Assembly (NCBI GenBank): GCA_045802605.1
Contig: JBJMQS010000019.1
Span: forward strand, 186,001 to 250,000
DNA from: JBJMQS01 sp045802605
Lineage (GTDB): Bacteria > Planctomycetota > Planctomycetia > Gemmatales > Gemmataceae
Direction: 5' to 3'
Length of the DNA stretch: 64,000 nt
The translations under genes and the position numbers were made by a program. The notes below the pieces were generated by a model that was given only the letters and a program-made list of their open reading frames with translations, was not told the DNA's origin and ran no database searches. Positions 25,572 to 33,188 of this stretch are shown piece by piece. Positions within the stretch are counted from its first letter, which is position 1, and each line of letters begins with the position of its first letter.

Positions 25572-26540
25572 CTAGTCCTCGATCGCGGCGGGGGTCACGC
25601 CGTCTTCGCCTTCTTGCGACTCCAAGTAAAACTGCTGCCACACGTGCGGCCGGCTCAATGGCTCGATATGCAATACCACTTCGCCGTCCTGGAAGATTCG
25701 CACCGTCCCTGACGACTGACTCACTGCCACGCCGATCGCCTCAGTCTTCCGGCTTACGGCGGCGGCGGTCCAATGCCGGCTGCCCAGGCCTTTCGAGAGA
25801 GTGATGCCTTCCGCCTCCACGTCCACATACATGCACCCCGCAACGGCGATTCCATCGCGCCCAATCAGAAACGCCCCGTCGAGCTGCGCCAGCTCTTTGA
25901 TCTGCTCACGAACGCGGCGGTCGCGCAAATCCCGCTCTTCTCCACTGTAACCCTTGAATGGATTGAAATTGATCGGCCGACACATCTTCAGAACGCGCTT
26001 CGTGTCGCCGACCACGAACAACGCGCCCACTGGTTTCGATTCGCGGCCCTCGCGGCCGAGTTCGGTCGCCATGTCTACGACCAATCGCAAGGTTTCGAGC
26101 GGTACACGTGTTTCGAGTTTTCGCAGATCACCCGCGCTGAGGCGTTCGAGATGTTCGCCAAGGTGGATGACGCTAATTGAGTCAACGGGTTCCGGCCGGC
26201 CCTGCTCCGCGGCGATGCCGTTGTAGAGGACGACGACATGGGCTCCCGGCTGAAGCTGTTCGTCGGCCACAGCGCGCAATAGCGCGACGCTCATCCGCTC
26301 GGCCGTCGGGCGCGGCACATTGTCGAGCTCGATCAACTCGAAGCCGCTCGTCTCGCGTAGCCGCTGCATTAGTGCCCGACCCTGCGCGGCCACCAAAAGC
26401 CGGCATCCAGGGAGACGAGCGCGAATGGCGTCCCAGTCCATGGCGGTTTCCACCATGAGTAGGATGGCGTCGGCGGGCATATCTTGGCAGATCTGCTTGG
26501 CAGACTTCAACAGCGCGACAGTTTGTTCCGGTATCGCCAT
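25572..26540 (-). CDS. Diadenylate cyclase with N-terminal alpha/beta domain (DacZ-like)
   Basis: The start is the ATG at 26540 (MAIPEQTVALLKSAKQ); longer frames add a low-quality N-terminus. The protein is 322 residues. The C-terminal half is a DAC (DisA_N) domain that makes cyclic di-AMP: DGA at 221-223, GLGSRHWTAAAVS at 251-263 where RHR-type sequence is usual, and VAVSQSSGTVRIFQDG at 271-286. The Arg after His is Trp here. The first 160 residues form an alpha/beta domain like the N-terminal domain fused to DAC in archaeal DacZ. No membrane helix is seen. It heads a six-gene minus-strand cluster. Confidence 0.82.
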   Translation of the reverse strand: MAIPEQTVALLKSAKQICQDMPADAILLMVETAMDWDAIRARLPGCRLLVAAQGRALMQRLRETSGFELIELDNVPRPTAERMSVALLRAVADEQLQPGAHVVVLYNGIAAEQGRPEPVDSISVIHLGEHLERLSAGDLRKLETRVPLETLRLVVDMATELGREGRESKPVGALFVVGDTKRVLKMCRPINFNPFKGYSGEERDLRDRRVREQIKELAQLDGAFLIGRDGIAVAGCMYVDVEAEGITLSKGLGSRHWTAAAVSRKTEAIGVAVSQSSGTVRIFQDGEVVLHIEPLSRPHVWQQFYLESQEGEDGVTPAAIED

Positions 26541-26743
26541 GCATTGTCCGTTGTAGGTTCCACGCGCGCGCTTGTGTACCCGCGCCGTGGAACATTCATG
26601 CAATCATCGCGGCTCGAACGACAATCCCCAGCCTGCGTCTTTTTCCACAAGTTCCAGTCCTGCCGATGACGAAAGAATTGACAACCGCTCCGGGCGTAAC
26701 GTCCCGTTGGGAGCGCGGTTCGGACGCATGACGAGGGGGAGCG

Positions 26744-27673
26744 ATGAAACGCACAGCGCAGGCTTTGGCGCTCGCGGCAGCCCTGGGTGGCGGCTGCGTT
26801 AGCACCGATAAGATCGAGCCCGACCAGCAGCCGCACAATGGCACGGTCGGCACGATGCGGACCGCTCCCAATGCCGTCGGCCCGTGGGGCGAGCCGGTCG
26901 CCAATCGCGGCAACGCATCCGGCATCCAACAAGCAAAAGCCGAATTCATGCAGCCCAATGGCGACATGAATTCCAATATCCGCCAAGTGCACGGCAGCAA
27001 CTCGCCGCCGATGCCCACGCCCGTCGCCGGCGCTGTCTGCGCGACTGGTGCCTTGGTCCAAGGCGGGGCACCGCGTCAGGGCTGTGGCCGCACCAGCGTT
27101 TACTTCGTGCGGCCCAGCAGCATGTCGGTCTCCTGGTTCAATGGCACTGGCCCGGGTGGTTTCACCCCGACCATGGTCAAAGCCCCAGGCCGCTACAACT
27201 TCCCGCAGGGTGCGACCTTCCGGCTGAAGCTTTCGGATCTGCCGAACCGCCCAGGTGTTGAGCTGTATCCGACGCTGGAAGTCATCCCGGCCAACTCCAA
27301 GTCTGGCACGTTCCTGGCCCACAGCGCTGTGCCGATCAGCGTGACCGAGGAAGACCTCGAGCAAGTCGCGGCCGGCAACTTTGTCGTGAAGGTCATCTAT
27401 CTGCCCGATCCCGCCTTCCAAGACCTCGCGGCCGTTGGACCGGATGAAATCGTCTCGTCGCGGTTGGAGCCGGGCGTTGACCCGGTCGCCGAAGCGACTC
27501 GCCGCGGCACCGTACTTTTGATTCTGCGAATGGGAAATATCGACCTCGAAGGCCCGCAGAACATGCGAATGGAAGTGCCCCCCGGTGGCCCACCGCCCCG
27601 TGCAATGGGCCCGATGGGCGGCCCGTCCACGCCGATGATGTTGCCGCCGACTGGACCTGGAATGCGCCGATAA
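26744..27673 (+). CDS. Lipoprotein of unknown function, paralogue of the downstream gene
   Basis: A 309-residue protein with a lipobox near residue 18: AALGGGC. It lacks recognisable domains. The central region ends in VVKVIYLPDPAFQDL and EATRRGTVLLILRMGNIDLE, which is similar to a segment of the next gene. The C-terminus is Pro/Gly/Met-rich. A perfect TTGACA occurs at 26678-26683 but no good -10 follows at the right distance. It is divergent from the cyclase gene, with 203 bases between them. An envelope role is inferred. Confidence 0.65.
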   Translation: MKRTAQALALAAALGGGCVSTDKIEPDQQPHNGTVGTMRTAPNAVGPWGEPVANRGNASGIQQAKAEFMQPNGDMNSNIRQVHGSNSPPMPTPVAGAVCATGALVQGGAPRQGCGRTSVYFVRPSSMSVSWFNGTGPGGFTPTMVKAPGRYNFPQGATFRLKLSDLPNRPGVELYPTLEVIPANSKSGTFLAHSAVPISVTEEDLEQVAAGNFVVKVIYLPDPAFQDLAAVGPDEIVSSRLEPGVDPVAEATRRGTVLLILRMGNIDLEGPQNMRMEVPPGGPPPRAMGPMGGPSTPMMLPPTGPGMRR

Positions 27674-27690
27674 CGGTCTGAATCTGAACA

Positions 27691-27748
27691 GCTAAAGAGG
27701 TGAAGGGGTGAACTGGTATTTTTGCCGATCACCTTTCACCTCTTCAGC
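27691..27748. repeat. Hairpin between two paralogous genes
   Basis: GCTAAAGAGGTGAAGGGGTGA at 27691-27711 pairs with TCACCTTTCACCTCTTCAGC at 27729-27748, with few mismatches and a 17-base loop. It lies between the lipoprotein gene and its paralogue and could act as a terminator. Confidence 0.65.
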
Positions 27749-27776
27749 GTTTCATCCACCCCGCTGAGACAGGCCC

Positions 27777-29210
27777 ATGTACGCGACCTTCTTCGCCGCC
27801 ATGCTCGCTGGAGCGCCGCCGCAACCGCCCTCGGCGTTTGCCCCCGTGCTGCACCTGCGGATGATCGCACCGAGCGGCGTTACCATCGTGTTGCGGCCCG
27901 GCTCGCCCGAAGCCCGGGCGTATCGAGAAGCGGCCACGTTCGCGGTTCGACCTGGCTACATCTGCCGCGTTGCACTCACCGGATTTGCCGAAGACCCATC
28001 CGCGGTCATTTGCCCATCGATTGAGGTTCGCGCCAGCCTGTTCATGCCGCCAAACCTCAACGGGCAAGACTTTCCGGCAACCGTCCGAATCAGCGAACCC
28101 GACCTGCACCGCGTGCTTGATGGTGCCCTCGTCACCAAGTTGATTTACCTCGAAAATCCCGATCTCGCTGCCCCCGGGCCGACTACGCCCGATCAGCCGC
28201 TCGAACGAGAAGTGCTCCGCGGCGATGATCCCGTGGACATTGCCCGCCGCCGCGGCCGAGTGCTCGCCATCGTCCGCATAGGCGGCCGGCCCCTGAACCA
28301 GGAAGAGCTCGCGCAGACAGCCGTTCCCGGCGTCGTGCAAGTGGCCGGCGAACCACTCGGGCCGCCGGCATGTCCGCCGATGATCCCGGCTCGCACATTC
28401 CAATTGTTCGATCCGGCGTCGGGGCCGAAGATTCCCACCGAGGAATTGGTGACAAACGGCGGCGATGTTGGTTTGCGCATCGGCGTTGGCCCGCATGGTC
28501 AGATCGGGAATCTGAACTCGACTGACACGGCGGCAATCTACAACTTCGCCGATCAGAACCGCCGCACGACGACGTCGAATCGCATATGCCTCTTCGCGCC
28601 ACGTTTTGGCGTGATCCAAGAAGTGACGGCGATTGCGGGCTTTCACGGTGCATTGCCGCCTCTTGGCACCATCAGCGCCATGGGCCTCATTGAGAATCGC
28701 ACCCGTGTGCCATCTCTGAACTTCGAAGAGATCATTTCGCCGGCCGCCGTCGTGGCGCGCAAAAGTCTGCAGGGCGCTCGCAGTAATGAAGGCGTGCACG
28801 AGTTAGACCAAGTCGTGGCCTTAGCCATGACTGCCATGATCGAAGGCGTGGCCCTCAAAGCCACGGTCGTGGAGTTGGCCGGCTTCACCCAATACCGCGA
28901 CTACTGCAAGCCCAATGAGCCATTGGTCCTGGCGAAATCGGCCGAGCCGCGCGAAGCTTTACCCGGCGACGTCGTGACCATCACGCTGCGATTTTCGAAC
29001 TACGGTAGCCGACCTGCGAGAAACTTGGAGATTTCCGACAACCTCGGGCCGCGCTTAGAGTACATCCCCGGCACCTCGGCTGGCGATCGCCCAACGGTGT
29101 TCACCTTCCAGGCGAATGAAGCCGGCTCCGCGACATTGCGCTGGACCATTCCGGGCGAGCTGCCCGCGGGCCAGTCAGGCATGATTCAGTTCCAGGTGCG
29201 CGTGCGGTAA
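27777..29210 (+). CDS. Secreted protein with C-terminal DUF11-like domain
   Basis: A 477-residue protein. MYATFFAAMLAGAPPQPPS is a short hydrophobic leader. Residues about 25-190 contain DLHRVLDGALVTKLIYLENP and DPVDIARRRGRVLAIVRIGG, which match the upstream lipoprotein, so the two are paralogues. The last 90 residues (AKSAEPREALPGDVVTITLR, FSNYGSRPARNLEISDNLGP) are a DUF11-like repeat domain typical of planctomycete and other secreted proteins. The two genes probably act together in the envelope. The function is unknown. Confidence 0.75.
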   Translation: MYATFFAAMLAGAPPQPPSAFAPVLHLRMIAPSGVTIVLRPGSPEARAYREAATFAVRPGYICRVALTGFAEDPSAVICPSIEVRASLFMPPNLNGQDFPATVRISEPDLHRVLDGALVTKLIYLENPDLAAPGPTTPDQPLEREVLRGDDPVDIARRRGRVLAIVRIGGRPLNQEELAQTAVPGVVQVAGEPLGPPACPPMIPARTFQLFDPASGPKIPTEELVTNGGDVGLRIGVGPHGQIGNLNSTDTAAIYNFADQNRRTTTSNRICLFAPRFGVIQEVTAIAGFHGALPPLGTISAMGLIENRTRVPSLNFEEIISPAAVVARKSLQGARSNEGVHELDQVVALAMTAMIEGVALKATVVELAGFTQYRDYCKPNEPLVLAKSAEPREALPGDVVTITLRFSNYGSRPARNLEISDNLGPRLEYIPGTSAGDRPTVFTFQANEAGSATLRWTIPGELPAGQSGMIQFQVRVR

Positions 29211-29266
29211 TTGTGCTTTGATTTGTAATGCGGGCTCAGGCCGCAGGAATCGCCTCATGCTCTGGT

Positions 29267-29503
29267 TATTTCGTGGCCGGGTCTGAAGGTTTCAGATTTC
29301 GCGGCCAGTTCAGAGCCCCCTACATTTCGTGGCCGGGTCTGAAGGTCGCCTCTGGCGACCGAAGGCCTGGTGCAGTGGCAAGCGCTTGCGGGTTCAACCG
29401 GGCCTTCGGTCGCCAGAGGCGACCTTCAGACCCGGCCACGAAATACAAACACTTTGCCCCGGCCACGAAATACGGGTGAGAGTCTCCCCAGGCCACGAAA
29501 TTG
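29267..29503. repeat. Cluster of inverted repeats, one with perfect 44-base arms
   Basis: 29324-29367 is matched exactly in inverse orientation at 29401-29444, with a 33-base loop. The arms start ATTTCGTGGCCGGGTCTGAA. Partial copies of the same unit lie at 29267-29291 and 29294-29308, and inverse copies (CCGGCCACGAAAT) at about 29459-29471 and 29490-29502. The whole spacer between the DUF11 gene and fpg is thus built from one repeat unit. No gene was recognised in 29211-29510. Confidence 0.9.
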
Positions 29504-29510
29504 ATGAGGC

Positions 29511-30416
29511 CTAGGAATCACTTCGCTTCTGCTCCTCCAACTCCTCAATCGATCGCGGCCAGTCATCCTTGAGTAGCCGCGAGAGCGATCGATCGGCGAG
29601 CACCTTACCGCCGGTCTGACACCGCGGGCAATAATTCGTTTCGTTCTCCGCATAGATGATCCGCTGCACCGCCGTGCCGCAGTCGGGGCATGGCTTGCCG
29701 TAGCGACCGTGCACGGCCATGCCCGGACGAAACGCGGTAACCTTTTCCGGGAATCCATCGCCGGCCTCGGCGCGAAGGCGATCACGCCACTCGGTCAACG
29801 TCACGACGGTTGCCTCGAACAGACGCTTTACGTCCACATCCGACATCTTCTGCGACAACAAAAGCGGCGATAACCTCGCGCGATGCAAGATTTCATCGGA
29901 GTACGAGTTGCCGATGCCGCTGAAGAAGCGCGGATCGGTCAATGAGCGTTTGAGCGTGTGGTTTTCTTTTCGCAATGCAGCCGTGAATTGTTTCAAGGTT
30001 GCCGTCAACGGTTCGACATCACCGGGATCGTGGGCGACCAGCGAGTGTTCGCCATAGACGAGGTAAAGCGAAGCCCGGCGTTTGCTTCCCGCTTCCGTAA
30101 GCGTGAGCGTGCCGGATTCAAAATCGAAGGCCGCGAGACCTACCTTGCCGGGCAACTTCGCGCCCACCGGCTTCCAATGCAGTCGGCCCGCGATCATCAG
30201 GTGAAGGACTAAGAACAATTCGCCTTCGAATTCGAAGACAATTCGTTTCCCCAAACGCCGCAAGCCGGTGACGCGGCGACCGAACACAGTTTCAAGCGAC
30301 GGTTCCACGCTCCGAAGCAGGAATGGGCTGGCGACCCGCACCCTGTCCAAAGTGCGGCCCACCACCCGGGGTTCCAGACACTGCAAATACACCTCAATAT
30401 CCGGCAATTCGGGCAT
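29511..30416 (-). CDS. mutM: Formamidopyrimidine-DNA glycosylase
   Basis: A 301-residue Fpg/Nei-family enzyme of base-excision repair. It starts MPELPDIEVYLQCLEPRVVG: the mature N-terminus Pro2 is the Schiff-base nucleophile, followed by Glu3. RLGKRIVFEFEGE near 54-66 carries the catalytic Lys. SDEILHRARLSP matches the helix-two-turn-helix. The zinc finger is KPCPDCGTAVQRIIY followed by TNYCPRCQTGG. It removes oxidised purines and nicks the strand. A 40-residue C-terminal tail is longer than usual. It is divergent from the MscS-type gene. Confidence 0.88.
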   Translation of the reverse strand: MPELPDIEVYLQCLEPRVVGRTLDRVRVASPFLLRSVEPSLETVFGRRVTGLRRLGKRIVFEFEGELFLVLHLMIAGRLHWKPVGAKLPGKVGLAAFDFESGTLTLTEAGSKRRASLYLVYGEHSLVAHDPGDVEPLTATLKQFTAALRKENHTLKRSLTDPRFFSGIGNSYSDEILHRARLSPLLLSQKMSDVDVKRLFEATVVTLTEWRDRLRAEAGDGFPEKVTAFRPGMAVHGRYGKPCPDCGTAVQRIIYAENETNYCPRCQTGGKVLADRSLSRLLKDDWPRSIEELEEQKRSDS

Positions 30417-30495
30417 CGGCCCGCCCTCACCTTGTCAGCATTGTTGGCACCATGTTACGCTGCCCGGCCTTGCTGCCGACAGGGAGGTCGTCGTC

Positions 30496-33066
30496 ATGAT
30501 CCGCAAACTTTTGAAGTTCGCCGTTTCGTTTGTCCTTTTGCTCACAATCCGAACCACAACGATCGCCGCCGATCCTGTGAACCAGGGCACCCACGTTCGC
30601 GGCAAACGTCTCCAAGCGGTCGAAATTCCGCTCGCCGAAAAGCTGCGCTCACCGCGGGACACACTGCAAACGCTGTATTACGCCATCGATGTCTACGAGT
30701 TCTTCCCGAGTATGATCGGCGATGGCGTGGCGACTCTCGATCTGGCTGACACGATGCCGGCCGACTCCGCCTCGGCCTCCTTGCTCGCCGTGCAACTTGA
30801 AAATGTCCTCAACAGCCTGGACATCCCTCTCGGCAGCGTGCCTGACCGAGCGACGGGCGAGTCCGTCACGATCTACGACGCCGACGATATCAAGATTGTC
30901 ATTCGCAAATACACCGATGGCCTGTGGCGATTCGATCGGGCGACCGTCGATCGTATTCCCGCCATGCGGCGAGTGACGCTGGCGAAACAGAAGAACCTCA
31001 TGTCGGAGCGCACGGCGCTCCGCGAAGGCTACACCGACGCTCGCGCCACGATCAAGCGCTTCTGGCTCGATACGCTTGGGGGTGACTTCCCGGCCGCGGC
31101 GCGGGCGCTCGACCTGAGCGGCCTCGACACCGCCCAGCGGCGACAAGACGGGCCCGCCCTCGCGCAGATGCTCGCGTTCGTATTGCAGCGGCGAGGCTTC
31201 ACGTATTCGCAACTGTTCCCCGACAACCCATCGGCTCCATCCTTCACATGGCACGCCGATCGCGATGGTCACATCGTGTTGGAGCGAACTCACTGCCCGG
31301 ACGGGAAAGACGCGTGGCTCTTTAGCCGCAACACGATTGCCCAATTGCATCGCATGTATCAGGCAGCGCAGCCCGCGAAAGCTGACTTACGGTTCGCGCG
31401 GTTGGGCCTGACTGTGCCCGCGCTCAGCACCGATGGCACCGCCATCGCCGGCACGACCAAGCCGGACCGGGTGCCTGATCGTTTGGCGTCGCCACGAGCA
31501 GTGTTGCAAACCTTTTTCCGGGCCATGGACGCCGCAGAGACGAGTGACGCCCGGATGAACGAAGCGCTCGAGTGCCTCGACCTTGGCGCCATTCCAGACA
31601 AAGATCGCCGGGGGCTGGGCGCCACGCTGGCGTGCAAGCTCGATGCGGTCTTGCGGGCCCTGCGGATCGATCTATCTGCGGTGCCGGATTCCTGGGACGC
31701 GCCGCCGCATCTGCTCGGCGAAGCTCGCAACATGAAGGTCGAAATGGTCCGGCAAAAGGATGGCTGCTGGCGATTCGGCGAGGCGACCGTGGGGCGGATT
31801 CCGGAATTCTTCGACAAGCTCGATGCCAAAGAGCGGGCGGGCCGCGAGCGCGTCGGCCAACTCGAAAGTGCCCGGGATACCACCGTAACCTTCCTCGCCG
31901 CGATGAACTCCGGCGACCTGGACCAAGCGGCGAATTGCCTCGATACGCACGAGTTTTTCCCGAGCTCCGAAGACGATCTGGGCCGGGTGCTGGCGTTTAA
32001 GTTGAAGTACATCTTGGATCGCACCGGTCGCATCTACATCCAGGAAGTGCCGGACGATCCGGGTGGACCCCGCTACGCACTCTATCGCGGCGAGCTTGGC
32101 CGAATCGTGCTTGCGGGGCGCACGACCGATCCGCACAAAGGCACGTGGCTGTTCACTCCCGATACGGTGAAAAAAATTGAGCCGATGTTCCGCACGGTGA
32201 TGCGCCGTCCCGCGGATCCCAACATGCAGGACACGGCCAGCACGCCCTCGTTGTGGTCAGTGCCCGGCGTGTGGCTGCGATTGCGCTTGCCGGATTGGGC
32301 CCAGACAAAGCTCGGCCCGCTCGATGCCTATCAGTGGGTGGGTCTCTGCGTGGCATTTCTGCTCTCGGGTTTGGTAGCTTCAATCTTCCTCGGGCAGGTC
32401 CACCATCTCGTGGCGTTCATTCTTCGACAATTCGGGTCCGTACTCACGGGTGGCTTTGTCGCCGCCAAGCTTCGCCCACTGACTTGGGTCGCCGGCGCCG
32501 CACTATTCTTTCAAATGCTCGAAGCGCTCGACTTGCCGGCCTCGCGCCTCGATGGCGTGTTGGCCGTCAAGAAGTTCCTGCTCGCCGGCATGGTCGCGTG
32601 GTTCGGCCTCCGGCTCATCGATCTCATTCTGGCCGTCTATGCGAACAGCGAATTGCTCAAGCCGCATCGCAGCCTGGGTGACATGATCGTGCCAGTCACG
32701 ATGAGACTGACGAAGGGTATCACCTTGATCATCGTCGCCACTTACATCGTGTACCAGATTGGCCAAGGCGACATGCTCGGCCGGTTCCTCACCGGTTTGG
32801 GCGTTGCCGGTTTGGCCGCATCGTTGGCGGCACAAGATGCCCTCAAGAGCTTCTTCGGCACCTTGCTCTTAATCGGCGAGCGGTCGTTCAAGATCGGCGA
32901 TCGCATCGCCGTGGACAGCAAGCAAGGAATTGTGGAGCAGGTGGGCTTCCGCTCCAGCACGTTGCGCACGCCGGAGGGGTCGCTGATGTCGATCCCGAAT
33001 TCGACCATCGCCACGGCGTCGATCAACAACTTCGGCAACTCCCCGCCTGTGACGAAAGCGGCTTGA
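30496..33066 (+). CDS. MscS-type mechanosensitive channel with four N-terminal repeats
   Basis: The start is the ATG at 30496, giving the signal peptide MIRKLLKFAVSFVLLLTIRT; upstream codons are unlike a coding region. The protein is 856 residues. Four related domains of about 120 residues follow (starting near 54, 185, 334, 459), each with an R-x-T/V-L-x-x-F/Y motif and a W-R/L-F motif late in the unit. Five hydrophobic segments follow (about 614, 662, 695, 736, 765). The pore helix LGVAGLAASLAAQDALKSFF and beta-domain (GERSFKIGDRIAV, IPNSTIATASINN) are MscS-like. It stops just after this domain, lacking the usual C-terminal alpha/beta domain. Confidence 0.82.
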   Translation: MIRKLLKFAVSFVLLLTIRTTTIAADPVNQGTHVRGKRLQAVEIPLAEKLRSPRDTLQTLYYAIDVYEFFPSMIGDGVATLDLADTMPADSASASLLAVQLENVLNSLDIPLGSVPDRATGESVTIYDADDIKIVIRKYTDGLWRFDRATVDRIPAMRRVTLAKQKNLMSERTALREGYTDARATIKRFWLDTLGGDFPAAARALDLSGLDTAQRRQDGPALAQMLAFVLQRRGFTYSQLFPDNPSAPSFTWHADRDGHIVLERTHCPDGKDAWLFSRNTIAQLHRMYQAAQPAKADLRFARLGLTVPALSTDGTAIAGTTKPDRVPDRLASPRAVLQTFFRAMDAAETSDARMNEALECLDLGAIPDKDRRGLGATLACKLDAVLRALRIDLSAVPDSWDAPPHLLGEARNMKVEMVRQKDGCWRFGEATVGRIPEFFDKLDAKERAGRERVGQLESARDTTVTFLAAMNSGDLDQAANCLDTHEFFPSSEDDLGRVLAFKLKYILDRTGRIYIQEVPDDPGGPRYALYRGELGRIVLAGRTTDPHKGTWLFTPDTVKKIEPMFRTVMRRPADPNMQDTASTPSLWSVPGVWLRLRLPDWAQTKLGPLDAYQWVGLCVAFLLSGLVASIFLGQVHHLVAFILRQFGSVLTGGFVAAKLRPLTWVAGAALFFQMLEALDLPASRLDGVLAVKKFLLAGMVAWFGLRLIDLILAVYANSELLKPHRSLGDMIVPVTMRLTKGITLIIVATYIVYQIGQGDMLGRFLTGLGVAGLAASLAAQDALKSFFGTLLLIGERSFKIGDRIAVDSKQGIVEQVGFRSSTLRTPEGSLMSIPNSTIATASINNFGNSPPVTKAA

Positions 33067-33073
33067 AAGAAGA

Positions 33074-33143
33074 TTTAACCACAGAGACACAGAGAGCACA
33101 GAAAAATGCATTTCTCTGTGCTCTCTGTGTCTCTGTGGTTAAA
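33074..33143. repeat. Palindrome, 31-33-base arms (CCACAGAGACACAGAGAGC type)
   Basis: 33074-33104 pairs with 33111-33143 over its whole length apart from a 2-base insertion; the loop is 6 bases. The unit TTTAACCACAGAGACACAGA is a close match to that at 34861-34955. It starts 8 bases after the MscS-type stop codon and can form a strong hairpin. Confidence 0.9.
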
Positions 33144-33188
33144 TTGTTATTCTAATTTCAGCGAACTTTTTCGAGTGAGGTGACTCCG

